Shown piece by piece: positions 33,009-42,020 of a DNA stretch of 45,894 bases. The notes beneath the pieces are model-generated. The model was not told where the DNA came from and searched no databases. It was given only the letters and a program-made list of their open reading frames with translations. Numbering within the stretch: position 1 is the first letter of the stretch; each line of letters opens with the position of its first letter. This DNA is from Bacteroidales bacterium (lineage in GTDB: Bacteria > Bacteroidota > Bacteroidia > Bacteroidales > UBA12077), in NCBI GenBank assembly GCA_030637515.1, contig DAOWGM010000019.1:1-45894 (forward strand). Direction: 5' to 3'. Made by a program: the position numbers and the translations under genes.

Positions 33009-34196
33009 ATGATTTCACAAAGACAATTATTTCTCGAGCATGTTGGACAAACATCTGATTTTCCACTTGAAATTGAAATAGAAAGAGCAAAAGGAATTTA
33101 TTTATTCGACAAGAATAATAAACCCTATATTGACTTGATATCAGGAGTTTCTGTAAGCAATATTGGACATTTGCATGACAAAGTTGTGGAAGCTGTAAAA
33201 AAACAGGCTGAAACCTATATGCATCTTATGGTTTATGGAGAGTATATTCAATCTCCACAAGTTGTATTTGCCGAAAAAATCAGTAAAATTCTGCCTGGCG
33301 AATTAAATTCTACATATTTTGTTAATTCGGGAAGTGAAGCTATTGAAGGAGCTTTGAAGTTGGCTAAAAGATATACAGGCAGAACAGAAATTATTTCATT
33401 TAATAATGCATATCACGGAAGTACTCATGGAGCTCTAAGTGTTATGGGGAATGAGGAGTTTAAAAATTCTTTCAGACCTTTATTGCCTGATATTAAATTC
33501 CTGACTTTTAACTCAGAACAAGATTTGGAAAAGATTTCCAATAAAACAGCTTGTGTTTTAGTTGAATCAATACAGGGAGAGGCTGGGATAAGAATTCCTG
33601 AAGACAATTTTCTGAAGAAACTTCGTAAAAAATGTGATGAAACTGGAGCATTATTAATTTTTGATGAAATTCAAACTGGTTTCGGAAGAATCGGAAGTTT
33701 TTTTGCTTTAATGGAATTTGATGTTATACCTGATATTATGACAATTGCAAAAGGAATGGGAGGAGGTATGCCAATAGGAGCTTTTATTTCAACAAATGAA
33801 ATAATGTCTTGCTTAAAAACAAATCCTATACTTGGACATATAACCACTTTTGGTGGTCATCCGGTTTCTTGTGCAGCAGCAGTAGCAACTCTTGATGTTT
33901 TAACAAACGAAAATATTATTAGTGATGTAAAAAGAAAAGGTGAATTATTCCGTAAATATCTTACACATCCACAAATAAAAGAAATAAGAGGTATGGGGTT
34001 ATTTATGGCAGTTGAACTAAAGGATTTTACTCAAGTTAAAAAAGTAATTGATTTATCAATTAAAAATGGATTAATAACAGACTGGTTTTTATTTCATGAT
34101 AGTGCCTTTAGAATTGCTCCTCCACTTATTATTACTGACGATGAAATAATTAAAGCTTGCAATATATTAAATGAATCGATCGAAAGTAGTATATAA
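33009..34196 (+). CDS. Class III aminotransferase (ornithine/acetylornithine type)
   Basis: A 395-residue PLP enzyme of fold type I, class III. It shows the cofactor region FVNSGSEAIEGALKLAKRYT, NAYHGSTHGALSVMG, IFDEIQTGFGRIG and the PLP lysine in TIAKGMGGGMPIGAFIS. Members move amino groups between omega-amino acids (ornithine, acetylornithine, 4-aminobutyrate) and 2-oxo acids. There are no other arginine-pathway genes nearby, so the substrate stays open. It follows the regulator's terminator; the next gene starts 45 bases downstream. Confidence 0.87.
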   Translation: MISQRQLFLEHVGQTSDFPLEIEIERAKGIYLFDKNNKPYIDLISGVSVSNIGHLHDKVVEAVKKQAETYMHLMVYGEYIQSPQVVFAEKISKILPGELNSTYFVNSGSEAIEGALKLAKRYTGRTEIISFNNAYHGSTHGALSVMGNEEFKNSFRPLLPDIKFLTFNSEQDLEKISNKTACVLVESIQGEAGIRIPEDNFLKKLRKKCDETGALLIFDEIQTGFGRIGSFFALMEFDVIPDIMTIAKGMGGGMPIGAFISTNEIMSCLKTNPILGHITTFGGHPVSCAAAVATLDVLTNENIISDVKRKGELFRKYLTHPQIKEIRGMGLFMAVELKDFTQVKKVIDLSIKNGLITDWFLFHDSAFRIAPPLIITDDEIIKACNILNESIESSI

Positions 34197-34241
34197 TAAA
34201 AAGAGCTTGCTGTAGTTTTATATTCAATAAAGAAATAGTTT

Positions 34242-35090
34242 ATGTTTTCATTTTATAAAAAGCTTATTATTATACTGTTTTTGTTTATTAGCACTAATTA
34301 TAACATGTACGCTGATGAGGTTCTCAATAGCTATCAAGATAGCTTGGTACATTATTTTACTTTAATATCAACTGAAAAAACCGATCAGAAAAAAGAAGAA
34401 CTTAATAATGAAATCCTCAAAATATTTAGAAAAGCAATAAAACTTGAAGAGTCTTTTGATTTTCGATTTGATTCCCTTGCATACGTTGGAGTCATTTATT
34501 CTCCTGACAATAAAGTTAAAATTATTAATTGGAACTTACCATATAACAACCGAACTCATAAATACTTCGGATTTATTCAATATAAAAGCACTAACAGAAA
34601 TATTTTATCGTATGAATTGTTTGATAATTCTGCAAAAATAAAAAATCCGGAGTTGGCTATACTAAATAATGAAAATTGGTATGGAGCGCTGTATTATAAA
34701 ATAATTGAAAATAAATATTCAGGGAAAACTTATTATACATTGCTTGGAGCAGATTTAAATAACCTCTTATCTAAAAAGAAGATAGTAGAAATTCTCTATT
34801 TTGATCGTAAGAATGAGCTTGTTTTTGGCAAAGCGGTATTTAAAAATAGAAATCAAGCAGTGTCAAGAATCATATTTGAGTTTAACGCGCAAAGCAATAT
34901 GGTTCTAACTTACAATGAAGAAATGGAAATGATTATTTACGATCATTTATCACCATCACGACCCAACTTGGAAGGTCAATATGAGTTTTACGGACCTGAT
35001 TTTTCGTATGATGGCTTGAAGTTTGAACGAGGAATATGGAATTCATATCCAGATATTGATGTCAGAAATTATAGTATTGATGGTTTTTGA
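34242..35090 (+). CDS. Secreted protein of unknown function, conserved in Bacteroidota
   Basis: The 282-residue protein has a signal peptide (about 1-24, ending NMYADE) and a mixed alpha/beta body. Marked stretches are WNLPYNNRTHKYFGFIQYKS, NENWYGALYYKIIE, YYTLLGADLNNLLSKKKIVE, RIIFEFNAQSNMVLTYNEEM and YDHLSP...GQYEFYGPDFSYDG. I have the impression of a conserved Bacteroidota family with the WYGALYY and YGPDFSYDG signatures, but I know no function for it. It has no lipobox, so it is probably periplasmic. The pseudo-receiver gene follows after 66 bases. Confidence 0.7.
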   Translation: MFSFYKKLIIILFLFISTNYNMYADEVLNSYQDSLVHYFTLISTEKTDQKKEELNNEILKIFRKAIKLEESFDFRFDSLAYVGVIYSPDNKVKIINWNLPYNNRTHKYFGFIQYKSTNRNILSYELFDNSAKIKNPELAILNNENWYGALYYKIIENKYSGKTYYTLLGADLNNLLSKKKIVEILYFDRKNELVFGKAVFKNRNQAVSRIIFEFNAQSNMVLTYNEEMEMIIYDHLSPSRPNLEGQYEFYGPDFSYDGLKFERGIWNSYPDIDVRNYSIDGF

Positions 35091-35156
35091 AAAGATTTAG
35101 TTCTTGACTTATTGGTATAAAACTCTTATTTTTAATAAATAATAACAGATCTAAAT

Positions 35157-35702
35157 ATGCCAAACATTGTATCAAAACAAAATACACATGTAATTTTTAT
35201 TGATAATGATGATTCATATATTCGTGATTTATTAGCTAAATTAGAGGAAGTTAATCAATACAATATTAAAATATATTCCCGATCAAGAGATTTTTTTGAC
35301 GACTTTGAATTGATAAAGCTTGACAAAAAAGTAACATTTATTGTTTTCTTATCAACAAACCTTGAAACAGATGAAGATAACAATGATATTAATGTGCTTG
35401 ATGTTTTAAAAAGAATTAAAAAGATAAACTCCCAATGTGAGGTTATTTTGTATTCTGAAAATGATGACATTAATATTGTTTCTTCGGCATTTCATTTTGG
35501 AGCATATACCTTTATTAAAAGGAATGATAATTTAATTCTTCGTATTGAAAATAATATATTGGGGATAATAAGTCTTAAGAATTTCTTATTGAAAAAGGAT
35601 GCAAGTCGCAGATTTACAAGAATATTCCTGCTGTTTTTTGCAGGCGTAACAATAATTCTACTTATTTTTTATATGCTTTTCCCTCATTGGTTCTCAATTT
35701 GA
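35157..35702 (+). CDS. Degenerate receiver domain with C-terminal membrane anchor
   Basis: A 181-residue protein. Residues 9-135 follow a response-regulator receiver: FIDNDDS (acidic pocket D16, D18, D19), FIVFLSTNLE where FLDxxLP is expected, so Ser66 replaces the phosphoacceptor Asp, VILYSEND (Ser100 in the Thr/Ser position) and FIKRN (Lys121). Residues 154-176 (TRIFLLFFAGVTIILLIFYM) are a membrane helix, leaving a six-residue tail. The receiver would therefore hang on the cytoplasmic face as a tail-anchored protein unable to take phosphate in the normal way. It has no output domain. Neighbours are a secreted protein upstream and htpG downstream; no kinase is near. Function unknown. Confidence 0.75.
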   Translation: MPNIVSKQNTHVIFIDNDDSYIRDLLAKLEEVNQYNIKIYSRSRDFFDDFELIKLDKKVTFIVFLSTNLETDEDNNDINVLDVLKRIKKINSQCEVILYSENDDINIVSSAFHFGAYTFIKRNDNLILRIENNILGIISLKNFLLKKDASRRFTRIFLLFFAGVTIILLIFYMLFPHWFSI

Positions 35703-35871
35703 ACAACTCTACCCTGATAAATAATCATTGATTCTTGTTCTGTAATAATTTCATTACTTTAATTACAAATTCTATTTTTTGCTGTCTATTTGTCAGTGAT
35801 ACTTAAATGGCACATTAATTGAAAAAGAGCCAGAAGTTAAAATGATGTAAAACTCAAAATATTATAGAAAA

Positions 35872-37920
35872 ATGCAAAAAGGTAAAATTGGTGTAACAAC
35901 GGAGAACATTTTTCCTATTATTAAAAAGTTTCTTTATTCTGATCATGAAATATTTCTAAGAGAACTTGTATCAAATGCAATTGATGCAAGCCAAAAATTG
36001 AAGAAACTGGCTTCTATAGGTGATTTTAAAGGTGAGCTTGGAGATTTAAAAGTGAAAATTTCTTTAGATCCAAAGAAAAAAACACTTACAATAAGTGATA
36101 ATGGTATTGGTATGACCGAGGAGGAAATCGATAAATATATAAACCAGATAGCCTTCTCAAGTGCTGGTGAGTTTCTTGATAAGTTTAAAGACAAAACTGG
36201 AATTATTGGTAAATTTGGATTAGGCTTCTATTCTTCTTTCATGGTTTCAGAGAAAGTTGAAATTGTTTCAAAATCATATAAAGAAGACTCTAAGGCAGTT
36301 AAATGGGCTTGTGATGGAAGTCCTGAATATCAGCTTGAAGAAGTAGAAAAAGAAACAAGAGGAACAGATATTACTCTTTTTATTGACGATGAATCAAAGG
36401 AATTTGCTGAAGAAGGAAGGATAAAAGAACTCTTAAACAAATATTGTCGCTTCTTGCCAATAGAGATTGAATTTGGTAAGCAAAAAGATTGGAAAGATGG
36501 CAAGGAAGTTGAAACAGACAAGCCTAATATTATAAATGATACAAATCCAGTTTGGACACAAACTCCAACTGATTTGAAGGATGAAGATTATAATGAATTT
36601 TATACAAAGCTTTATCCAATGAGTGAAGAACCCCTTTTTCATATTCATCTAAATGTCGATTATCCTTTTAATCTTACAGGGATTCTTTATTTTCCACGAA
36701 TAAAAGCTAACATTGAAATACAGAAAAATAAAATACAATTATATGCTAATCAAGTTTTTGTAACCGATTCTGTTGAAGGAATAGTTCCTGAGTTTTTGAC
36801 TCTTTTACATGGTGTTCTTGATTCGCCTGATATTCCATTGAACGTTTCACGTAGTTATTTACAAAGTGATACAAATGTTAAGAAGATATCGAGTCATATT
36901 ACTAAAAAAGTAGCAGACAGACTCGAAGAGATATTTAAAAACGACAGAGAACAATTTGAGAAGAAGTGGGATGACTTAAAAGTTTTTATTGAGTATGGAA
37001 TGCTTACTGAAGAAAAATTTTACGAAAAGGCTGAGAAATACTTCTTATTTAAAAGCACCGATGGCAAATATTTTACTATTGAAGAATACGAAAAATTAGT
37101 AAAAGAGAACCAAACAGATAAAGATAAAAATCTCATCTATTTATATTCAACTGATACCGAAAAGCAATTTACATTTATTGAAAATGCTAAAGCAAAGGGT
37201 TACGATGTTTTAGTTATGGATGGACAGCTGGATTCACATTTTATAAATCATATTGAGCAAAAAATGAATGGAACACGATTCATGCGTGTTGATTCTGATG
37301 TGGTTGATAATATGATAAAAAAAGAAGATGCTGAAGAGTCTAAGATTTCTGAAGAGGATAAAAGTCAATTAACACAAATGTTTGAGAATCAGTTACCAAC
37401 TTTTGCAACATTTACTGTTTCATTCGAAAATTTAAAAGAAGATGCTGATCCAGTAATGGTAACGCAATCAGAATTTATGAGAAGAATGAAAGATATGTCT
37501 GCTATGGGTGGTGGTGGAATGAATTTTTATGGAGATCTTCCTGATAGCTATAATCTTGTCCTTAATTCAAATCATCGTTTGGTTGAAAAAATAATTGAGC
37601 AGAAAGAAAAGAAAGTTGGAGCAAAGATTTCTAAAATAATAGAAGAAGTAAAACCTTTCGAAGATGAGAAAGTAACTCTGGAGAAAGCGAAAGAAGGCAA
37701 AAAAGAAGAAGAAATTAACCAGAGCGAAAAAGATAAATTAACAGATGTTGAAAAGAAAATTGAAGAAGTAAATAACAAGAAAAATGAAATCCTTAACAAA
37801 TACGGCGTAGAAAATAAGTATGTTAAGCAACTTATTGATCTGGCGCTTCTTGCAAATAATCTTCTTAAGGGAGAGGATCTTACAAAATTCGTAAAAAGAA
37901 GTGTAGATTTAATCAAATAA
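35872..37920 (+). CDS. htpG: Molecular chaperone HtpG (Hsp90)
   Basis: A 682-residue dimeric ATP-dependent chaperone of the cytoplasm. The GHKL ATP site is clear: LRELVSNAIDASQKL (Glu and Asn), ISDNGIGMTEEE, GIIGKFGLGFYSSF. The middle domain and the C-terminal dimerisation region follow (SHFINHIEQKMNGTRFMRVD; RLVEKIIEQKE). It is longer than the Escherichia coli protein (about 624 residues), with an extra charged Lys/Glu segment near the C-terminus (about 590-650), as in other Bacteroidota. It is closed by a terminator at 37945-37973; the heat-shock promoter, if any, is not recognisable. Confidence 0.97.
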   Translation: MQKGKIGVTTENIFPIIKKFLYSDHEIFLRELVSNAIDASQKLKKLASIGDFKGELGDLKVKISLDPKKKTLTISDNGIGMTEEEIDKYINQIAFSSAGEFLDKFKDKTGIIGKFGLGFYSSFMVSEKVEIVSKSYKEDSKAVKWACDGSPEYQLEEVEKETRGTDITLFIDDESKEFAEEGRIKELLNKYCRFLPIEIEFGKQKDWKDGKEVETDKPNIINDTNPVWTQTPTDLKDEDYNEFYTKLYPMSEEPLFHIHLNVDYPFNLTGILYFPRIKANIEIQKNKIQLYANQVFVTDSVEGIVPEFLTLLHGVLDSPDIPLNVSRSYLQSDTNVKKISSHITKKVADRLEEIFKNDREQFEKKWDDLKVFIEYGMLTEEKFYEKAEKYFLFKSTDGKYFTIEEYEKLVKENQTDKDKNLIYLYSTDTEKQFTFIENAKAKGYDVLVMDGQLDSHFINHIEQKMNGTRFMRVDSDVVDNMIKKEDAEESKISEEDKSQLTQMFENQLPTFATFTVSFENLKEDADPVMVTQSEFMRRMKDMSAMGGGGMNFYGDLPDSYNLVLNSNHRLVEKIIEQKEKKVGAKISKIIEEVKPFEDEKVTLEKAKEGKKEEEINQSEKDKLTDVEKKIEEVNNKKNEILNKYGVENKYVKQLIDLALLANNLLKGEDLTKFVKRSVDLIK

Positions 37921-37944
37921 TTGCATGAAAATTGTTTTTAATCA

Positions 37945-37973
37945 GCCTGTCAGAGTATTGACAGGCTTTTTTT
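37945..37973 (+). terminator. Intrinsic terminator after htpG
   Basis: GCCTGTCA (37945-37952), GAGTAT loop, TGACAGGC (37959-37966), followed by seven T. It is the strongest stem of this type in the window, 25 bases past the htpG stop. Confidence 0.92.
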
Positions 37974-38012
37974 ATTTTAATATTTTGTATTTTCGTGAAT
38001 AAAAGCAATAAA

Positions 38013-38726
38013 ATGTTAACCAGAGGTGGAGTGAAATTAGGTATTATTATATTAGTTCTGTTAAGTCAGAGTTGTATCTTATTTGCTCAGAATGATTCTG
38101 AAATATCGACCTTTGGTATAAAGGGAGGAGTCCTTTTGTCAACGGTAACAGGTGATAATGCAATTGATCAGTATGCAAAGAAGCTCGGAGCTCAAATTGG
38201 AGTAACCGGAGCATTATATTTTAATCCGAAATTATCAGTTCGTGCTGAACTTAACTATGAATTAAAAGGAGGGAAATTTGCAAATCATGAAATGAATATG
38301 AATTTGCATTATGCTACTATTCCTTTATATCTAAAGTTTAATTTTACCCGAGATCCAGAGTTTTATATTTATGGTGGTGGCTATGGATCATATCTTATTA
38401 CTGCAAATACCAAAGGAACATATGAAATTATTATAGGTGATGATTTTATTACTGAAAATATTAATGAAGATATTAATGCAAACCTGAACCATTTTGATGC
38501 AGGATTTATTGTTGGTCTTGGAGCTCAAGGGAGATTTAATAGATGGGCAGATATTTTTATAGATATACGATATACTCAGGGTTTTTTTAATTTAAATAAC
38601 AATACTGCAGATTTAAGATATAACTTTAATTATGAGTCTTTCTGGCCGGTACAAGAAGTAGGAACTCCCCTAAATAAAACACTAATGTTTACTACAGGAT
38701 TTGTAATTTTTATTGATCCAAGATAA
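38013..38726 (+). CDS. Outer membrane beta-barrel protein (porin-like, OmpX-type family)
   Basis: From ATG 38013 (an in-frame GTG lies 18 bases before) the 237-residue protein has a signal peptide (MLTRGGVKLGIIILVLLSQS ... ILFAQ) and then alternating strands of an eight-stranded outer-membrane barrel: FGIKGGVLLSTVTG, GVTGALYFNPKLSVRAEL, HYATIPLYLKFNF, EFYIYGGGYGSYLI, GFIVGLGAQGRF, FIDIRYTQGFFNL, MFTTGFVIFI. It fits the Bacteroidota outer membrane protein beta-barrel family (OMP_b-brl_2). These proteins are adhesins or structural barrels of unknown function. It meets the convergent acetyltransferase gene with only one base between. Confidence 0.85.
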   Translation: MLTRGGVKLGIIILVLLSQSCILFAQNDSEISTFGIKGGVLLSTVTGDNAIDQYAKKLGAQIGVTGALYFNPKLSVRAELNYELKGGKFANHEMNMNLHYATIPLYLKFNFTRDPEFYIYGGGYGSYLITANTKGTYEIIIGDDFITENINEDINANLNHFDAGFIVGLGAQGRFNRWADIFIDIRYTQGFFNLNNNTADLRYNFNYESFWPVQEVGTPLNKTLMFTTGFVIFIDPR

Positions 38727-38727
38727 A

Positions 38728-39357
38728 TTAACTGTTTAATAATTCCTGAAAAAGATTTAGATATTTTCCTGCATGTGATCCGTCAATTAATCCATGATGT
38801 CCATTTATTGAAATACTCATAATCTTTTTATTTCCAACTTGTTCAAATTTTCCAAAAGTGATTTTGGGTACGCTATCTTCAAATTTATAGTTTCGTGCAT
38901 GTGTTAACCCGGTAATTTTATACCATGGTACTGATGAATAATGAATTGTATCTTTACGCGCCGTGTCTGAATTAACACCTAAACCGGTAATTCTGGCTAC
39001 CCTATCTGCTTCTTTTTTTATGTTTTTGCTAAATTCTTCTAAATCTTCGTGGTATTCAATAAACGACATGGCATATAAACCATCTTTATTATTTAATGTA
39101 GCCGAAGCATGAACTTTATCGTAGCAAACAATCTGGTCATTTTCAATTCTTAGCTTAAAGTCTTCTAAAAGATTAACTGCTTTTAATGATTTGTGTAGAT
39201 AATTATGATAAAAAGGGATATCTTCTTTCTTAGACGAATCGTAAGCTTTGCTACAGTCAACTTCTGAAACAATTCCCCAGAATGGCTCATCAAAGTTTTT
39301 GAACCATTCAAAGTGTTCTTTTCTTTCCCAGGTATTATAATCAATAATTTTCTTCAT
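38728..39357 (-). CDS. Chloramphenicol acetyltransferase-like protein
   Basis: A 209-residue protein of the trimeric CAT family. It shows TWERKEHFEWFKNFDEPFWG at the start, FYHNYLHKSLKAVN, SSVPWYKITGLTHARN (the SxxPW stretch) and the catalytic HHxxxDG motif as NGHHGLIDGSHAG (His 187/188, Asp192). All active-site pieces are kept, so acyl-CoA transfer is likely. Bacteroidota chromosomes carry CAT-like genes that need not give chloramphenicol resistance, and nothing mobile is nearby. Its ATG overlaps the stop of the upstream HAD gene (TAATG), so the two are translationally coupled. Confidence 0.85.
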   Translation of the reverse strand: MKKIIDYNTWERKEHFEWFKNFDEPFWGIVSEVDCSKAYDSSKKEDIPFYHNYLHKSLKAVNLLEDFKLRIENDQIVCYDKVHASATLNNKDGLYAMSFIEYHEDLEEFSKNIKKEADRVARITGLGVNSDTARKDTIHYSSVPWYKITGLTHARNYKFEDSVPKITFGKFEQVGNKKIMSISINGHHGLIDGSHAGKYLNLFQELLNS

Positions 39358-40052
39358 TATAAATAATTTAAAACTTCAGATATACTTTTAACTTCAATAA
39401 AACTATTATCATCAATTTTATCTGAAACCACATTTTCATACTCCCAGGTTGTATGATAAGGTACATGAATGCCTTTACCTCCAATCGCTACAATAGGTAA
39501 AATATCTGATTTTATAGAATTTCCAATCATAACAAATTCACTTGAGTTAATCTCCAGATGATTTAGAAGTTTTGTGTAATCAGATTCCTTCTTTTCGCTC
39601 ATAATTTCGATATGATGAAAGAATTTTTCCAATCCTGATTTCTTCAGTTTTCTTTCCTGATCCAAAAGATCTCCTTTGGTTGCAACAATTAGTTTATATC
39701 CATCATTAAATAATTTACTAAGAACTTGTTCAACACCATCTAAAAGTATAACAGGCTTATTTAATTGTTGTTTACCCAAATCTAATATCTTTTCTATAAT
39801 CTCAAGTGGTACTTTTTTATTGCTAATATTAATGGCAGTCTCAATTAAAGAAAGCATAAATGCTTTAACTCCATAACCATATAACTGTAGATTTTGAATT
39901 TCGGTTTTAAAAAGTCGTTTTGAAATATCCTTGGTTGGAAGATAGTTCTTTAGTAGTTCACAGAAATTATCTTCTATCTCCTTGAAATAAGGCTCATTTA
40001 TCCAAAGTGTGTCATCGGCATCAAAACCAATTACTTTTATATGTTTAAACAT
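39357..40052 (-). CDS. HAD family hydrolase
   Basis: A 231-residue haloacid dehalogenase-like phosphatase. Motif I is GFDADDTLW (D11 nucleophile, D13 acid), motif II VATKGD, motif III a Lys around SEKKESDYTK, and motif IV MIGNSIKSDILPI. A helical cap lies between motifs I and II. It probably dephosphorylates a small metabolite in the cytoplasm. It forms a two-gene unit with the CAT-like gene by overlapping stop and start codons. The substrate is unknown. Confidence 0.87.
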   Translation of the reverse strand: MFKHIKVIGFDADDTLWINEPYFKEIEDNFCELLKNYLPTKDISKRLFKTEIQNLQLYGYGVKAFMLSLIETAINISNKKVPLEIIEKILDLGKQQLNKPVILLDGVEQVLSKLFNDGYKLIVATKGDLLDQERKLKKSGLEKFFHHIEIMSEKKESDYTKLLNHLEINSSEFVMIGNSIKSDILPIVAIGGKGIHVPYHTTWEYENVVSDKIDDNSFIEVKSISEVLNYL

Positions 40053-40078
40053 AAATAATTATTAGAAAAGAATAATGT

Positions 40079-40600
40079 TTAATAAAACTTCTTTACTTCG
40101 CTTTTTAATGCATCAAGAGCCATACTTACGGGAGATTTTTCTTGAGCAACTAAATTTTCAAGTATAACTTTACTTAAGTTAAATGCTGGAGCATCTGGGT
40201 TTACTTTACTTGCTGATCCATTAATTAATTGAATAGTATTCGTTCGGGCATTTTTAATTATTTCCCAAACTTGAGCAGAAATGTAAATTTGTTGAGAAAC
40301 ATTATGATCAAATTCTGATCGTATAGTATTTAATAATTCAGTTTGAAGCTGCTTTGCAGTATATTCAGGCTTGTTTAAACGCATAACTAATGACTCAGGA
40401 GAAATACGCTCAAGCAACAAAGTAATACGCTCATAAGCTTGTAATCGAATAGGAGTTATTATCTTTTGATTTCCTAAGGCAATTTCTGAGTTTCTTTTGT
40501 GTTGATCATTTTTAATCATTTTTTTTATTAAAACTATACTAACAATTAAAACAATGATTGCAGGTAAAGTATATTTTAAAATCTCGAATAATTCATTCAT
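40079..40600 (-). CDS. Small membrane-anchored protein of unknown function
   Basis: The 173-residue protein has one N-terminal membrane helix (YTLPAIIVLIVSIVLIKKMI, about 10-29) followed by a basic stop-transfer and a helical, charged body (PIRLQAYERITLLLERISPE; LQTELLNTIRSEFDHNVSQQ). The body would face the cytoplasm. It has no enzymatic motif. I take it for a conserved Bacteroidota family (I think DUF7935) of unknown function, from the LQAYERxxLLLERI pattern. It stands 26 bases upstream of the HAD gene and may head that operon. Confidence 0.7.
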   Translation of the reverse strand: MNELFEILKYTLPAIIVLIVSIVLIKKMIKNDQHKRNSEIALGNQKIITPIRLQAYERITLLLERISPESLVMRLNKPEYTAKQLQTELLNTIRSEFDHNVSQQIYISAQVWEIIKNARTNTIQLINGSASKVNPDAPAFNLSKVILENLVAQEKSPVSMALDALKSEVKKFY

Positions 40601-40792
40601 AACTTTGATATTAAGGGTTTTGTAATTATTGTTTATGTTGTTTTACAACACAAATAATTAGCTTAATTTATTTTATCTTTACACAATAACGAAAAAAAAC
40701 AATTAACAATATTATTAGTTTGATCAAATTTAATAAAAAATAATTCATATTGGTTGATGTAAGCACATTGACCCTTTTAATTTTTAAGAATT

Positions 40793-41989
40793 ATGGAAAA
40801 TGTATCACAAAGAGTTTCTTCGCTGTCTATTTCTCAAACACTGGAAATGAGTCAGAAAAGTCGAGATTTGCAGGCTAAAGGTGTTGATGTTATTAATCTT
40901 AGTGTTGGTGAACCTGATTTTAATACACCAGACCATATAAAAGAAGCAGCAATTAAAGCTATTAATGATAATTACAGCCATTATTCTCCGGTACCTGGTT
41001 TCCCTCAATTATTAAAAGCGATTTCAGGAAAGTTAAAAAGGGAAAATAACCTTGATTATGGTACAGACCAGATTATTGTTTCTAACGGAGCAAAACATTC
41101 ATTGGCAAATGTAATTTTAACGTTGATTAATAAGGGTGATGAAGTTATTGTACCTGCTCCATATTGGGTAAGCTATGTTGAGCTTGTTAAACTTGCCGAA
41201 GGGAAAAATGTAGTTATTGAAACTTCAATAGATTCAGACTTTAAAATTACACCGGAACAGCTAAAAAATGCAATTACACCAAAAACTAAAGCATTGTTTT
41301 TATGCTCTCCATCAAACCCATCAGGAAGCTTATATTCAAAAAATGAGTTAGAGGCAATTGCAAAAGTAATTGAAAATTGCGGAGTAGAAATGTATATTTT
41401 ATCGGATGAAATATATGAACATATAAACTTCGTTGGAAAGCATGAAAGTATAGCGCAGTTTGAATCAATTAGAGATAAAGTTATTATAATTAATGGTGTT
41501 TCAAAGGGATATGCAATGACTGGTTGGAGAATTGGTTATATCGCAGCTCCAAAATGGATTGCAAAAGCGTGTAATAAGATTCAGGGACAGTTAACTTCAG
41601 GTGCTTCTTCCGTATCTCAGATGGCTTCTGTTGCAGCACTTAATATTGAAACTCCAAGTATTGCCAATATGGTATCAGCATTTAAACGTAGAAGAGATCT
41701 TGTAGTGAAATTGGTGAAAAATATTGATGGGTTTAAGGCAAATGTGCCAGAAGGAGCATTTTATTTATTTCCTGAAGTAAAATCACTTTTTGGAAAATCA
41801 GATGGTGAAATAACAATAAAGGATTCTTCTGATTTATCAATGTATATTTTAGAAAAGGCTCATGTTGCAACAGTTCCGGGTTCTGCTTTTGGATCGCCAG
41901 ATTATATAAGATTTTCATATGCTACTTCAGATGAAAAGTTGATTGAAGCAATGACAAGAATGAAAAATGTAATAGATAAGCTCAAATAA
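40793..41989 (+). CDS. Class I PLP aminotransferase, aspartate aminotransferase Ib type
   Basis: A 398-residue fold type I aminotransferase. It shows GVDVINLSVGEPDFNTPDHI, YSPVPGFPQLLKAISGKL, PYWVSYVELVKLAEGKNV, SPSNPSGSLYSK, ILSDEIYEHINF, and the PLP lysine in NGVSKGYAMTGWRIGYIA, followed by the substrate-binding Arg region FSYATSDEKL. The pattern is the thermophile/Bacillus-type (Ib) aspartate aminotransferase that moves the amino group between aspartate and glutamate; broader activity, including prephenate, is known in the group. It is a single gene closed by the terminator at 41991-42020. Confidence 0.88.
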   Translation: MENVSQRVSSLSISQTLEMSQKSRDLQAKGVDVINLSVGEPDFNTPDHIKEAAIKAINDNYSHYSPVPGFPQLLKAISGKLKRENNLDYGTDQIIVSNGAKHSLANVILTLINKGDEVIVPAPYWVSYVELVKLAEGKNVVIETSIDSDFKITPEQLKNAITPKTKALFLCSPSNPSGSLYSKNELEAIAKVIENCGVEMYILSDEIYEHINFVGKHESIAQFESIRDKVIIINGVSKGYAMTGWRIGYIAAPKWIAKACNKIQGQLTSGASSVSQMASVAALNIETPSIANMVSAFKRRRDLVVKLVKNIDGFKANVPEGAFYLFPEVKSLFGKSDGEITIKDSSDLSMYILEKAHVATVPGSAFGSPDYIRFSYATSDEKLIEAMTRMKNVIDKLK

Positions 41990-41990
41990 T

Positions 41991-42020
41991 AAAAAGACCG
42001 GTTTTAAACCGGCTTTTTTT
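41991..42020 (+). terminator. Intrinsic terminator after the class I aminotransferase
   Basis: Five A, then CCGGTT (41998-42003), TTA loop, AACCGG (42007-42012), then C and seven T. The T run ends on the stop codon of the convergent phosphatase gene, so it may serve both transcripts. Confidence 0.85.

Noticed and set aside
37572-37916. 114-codon minus-strand frame inside htpG
   Set aside because: Ser/Phe-rich antisense of the Lys/Glu-rich htpG C-terminus; no start signal or motif.
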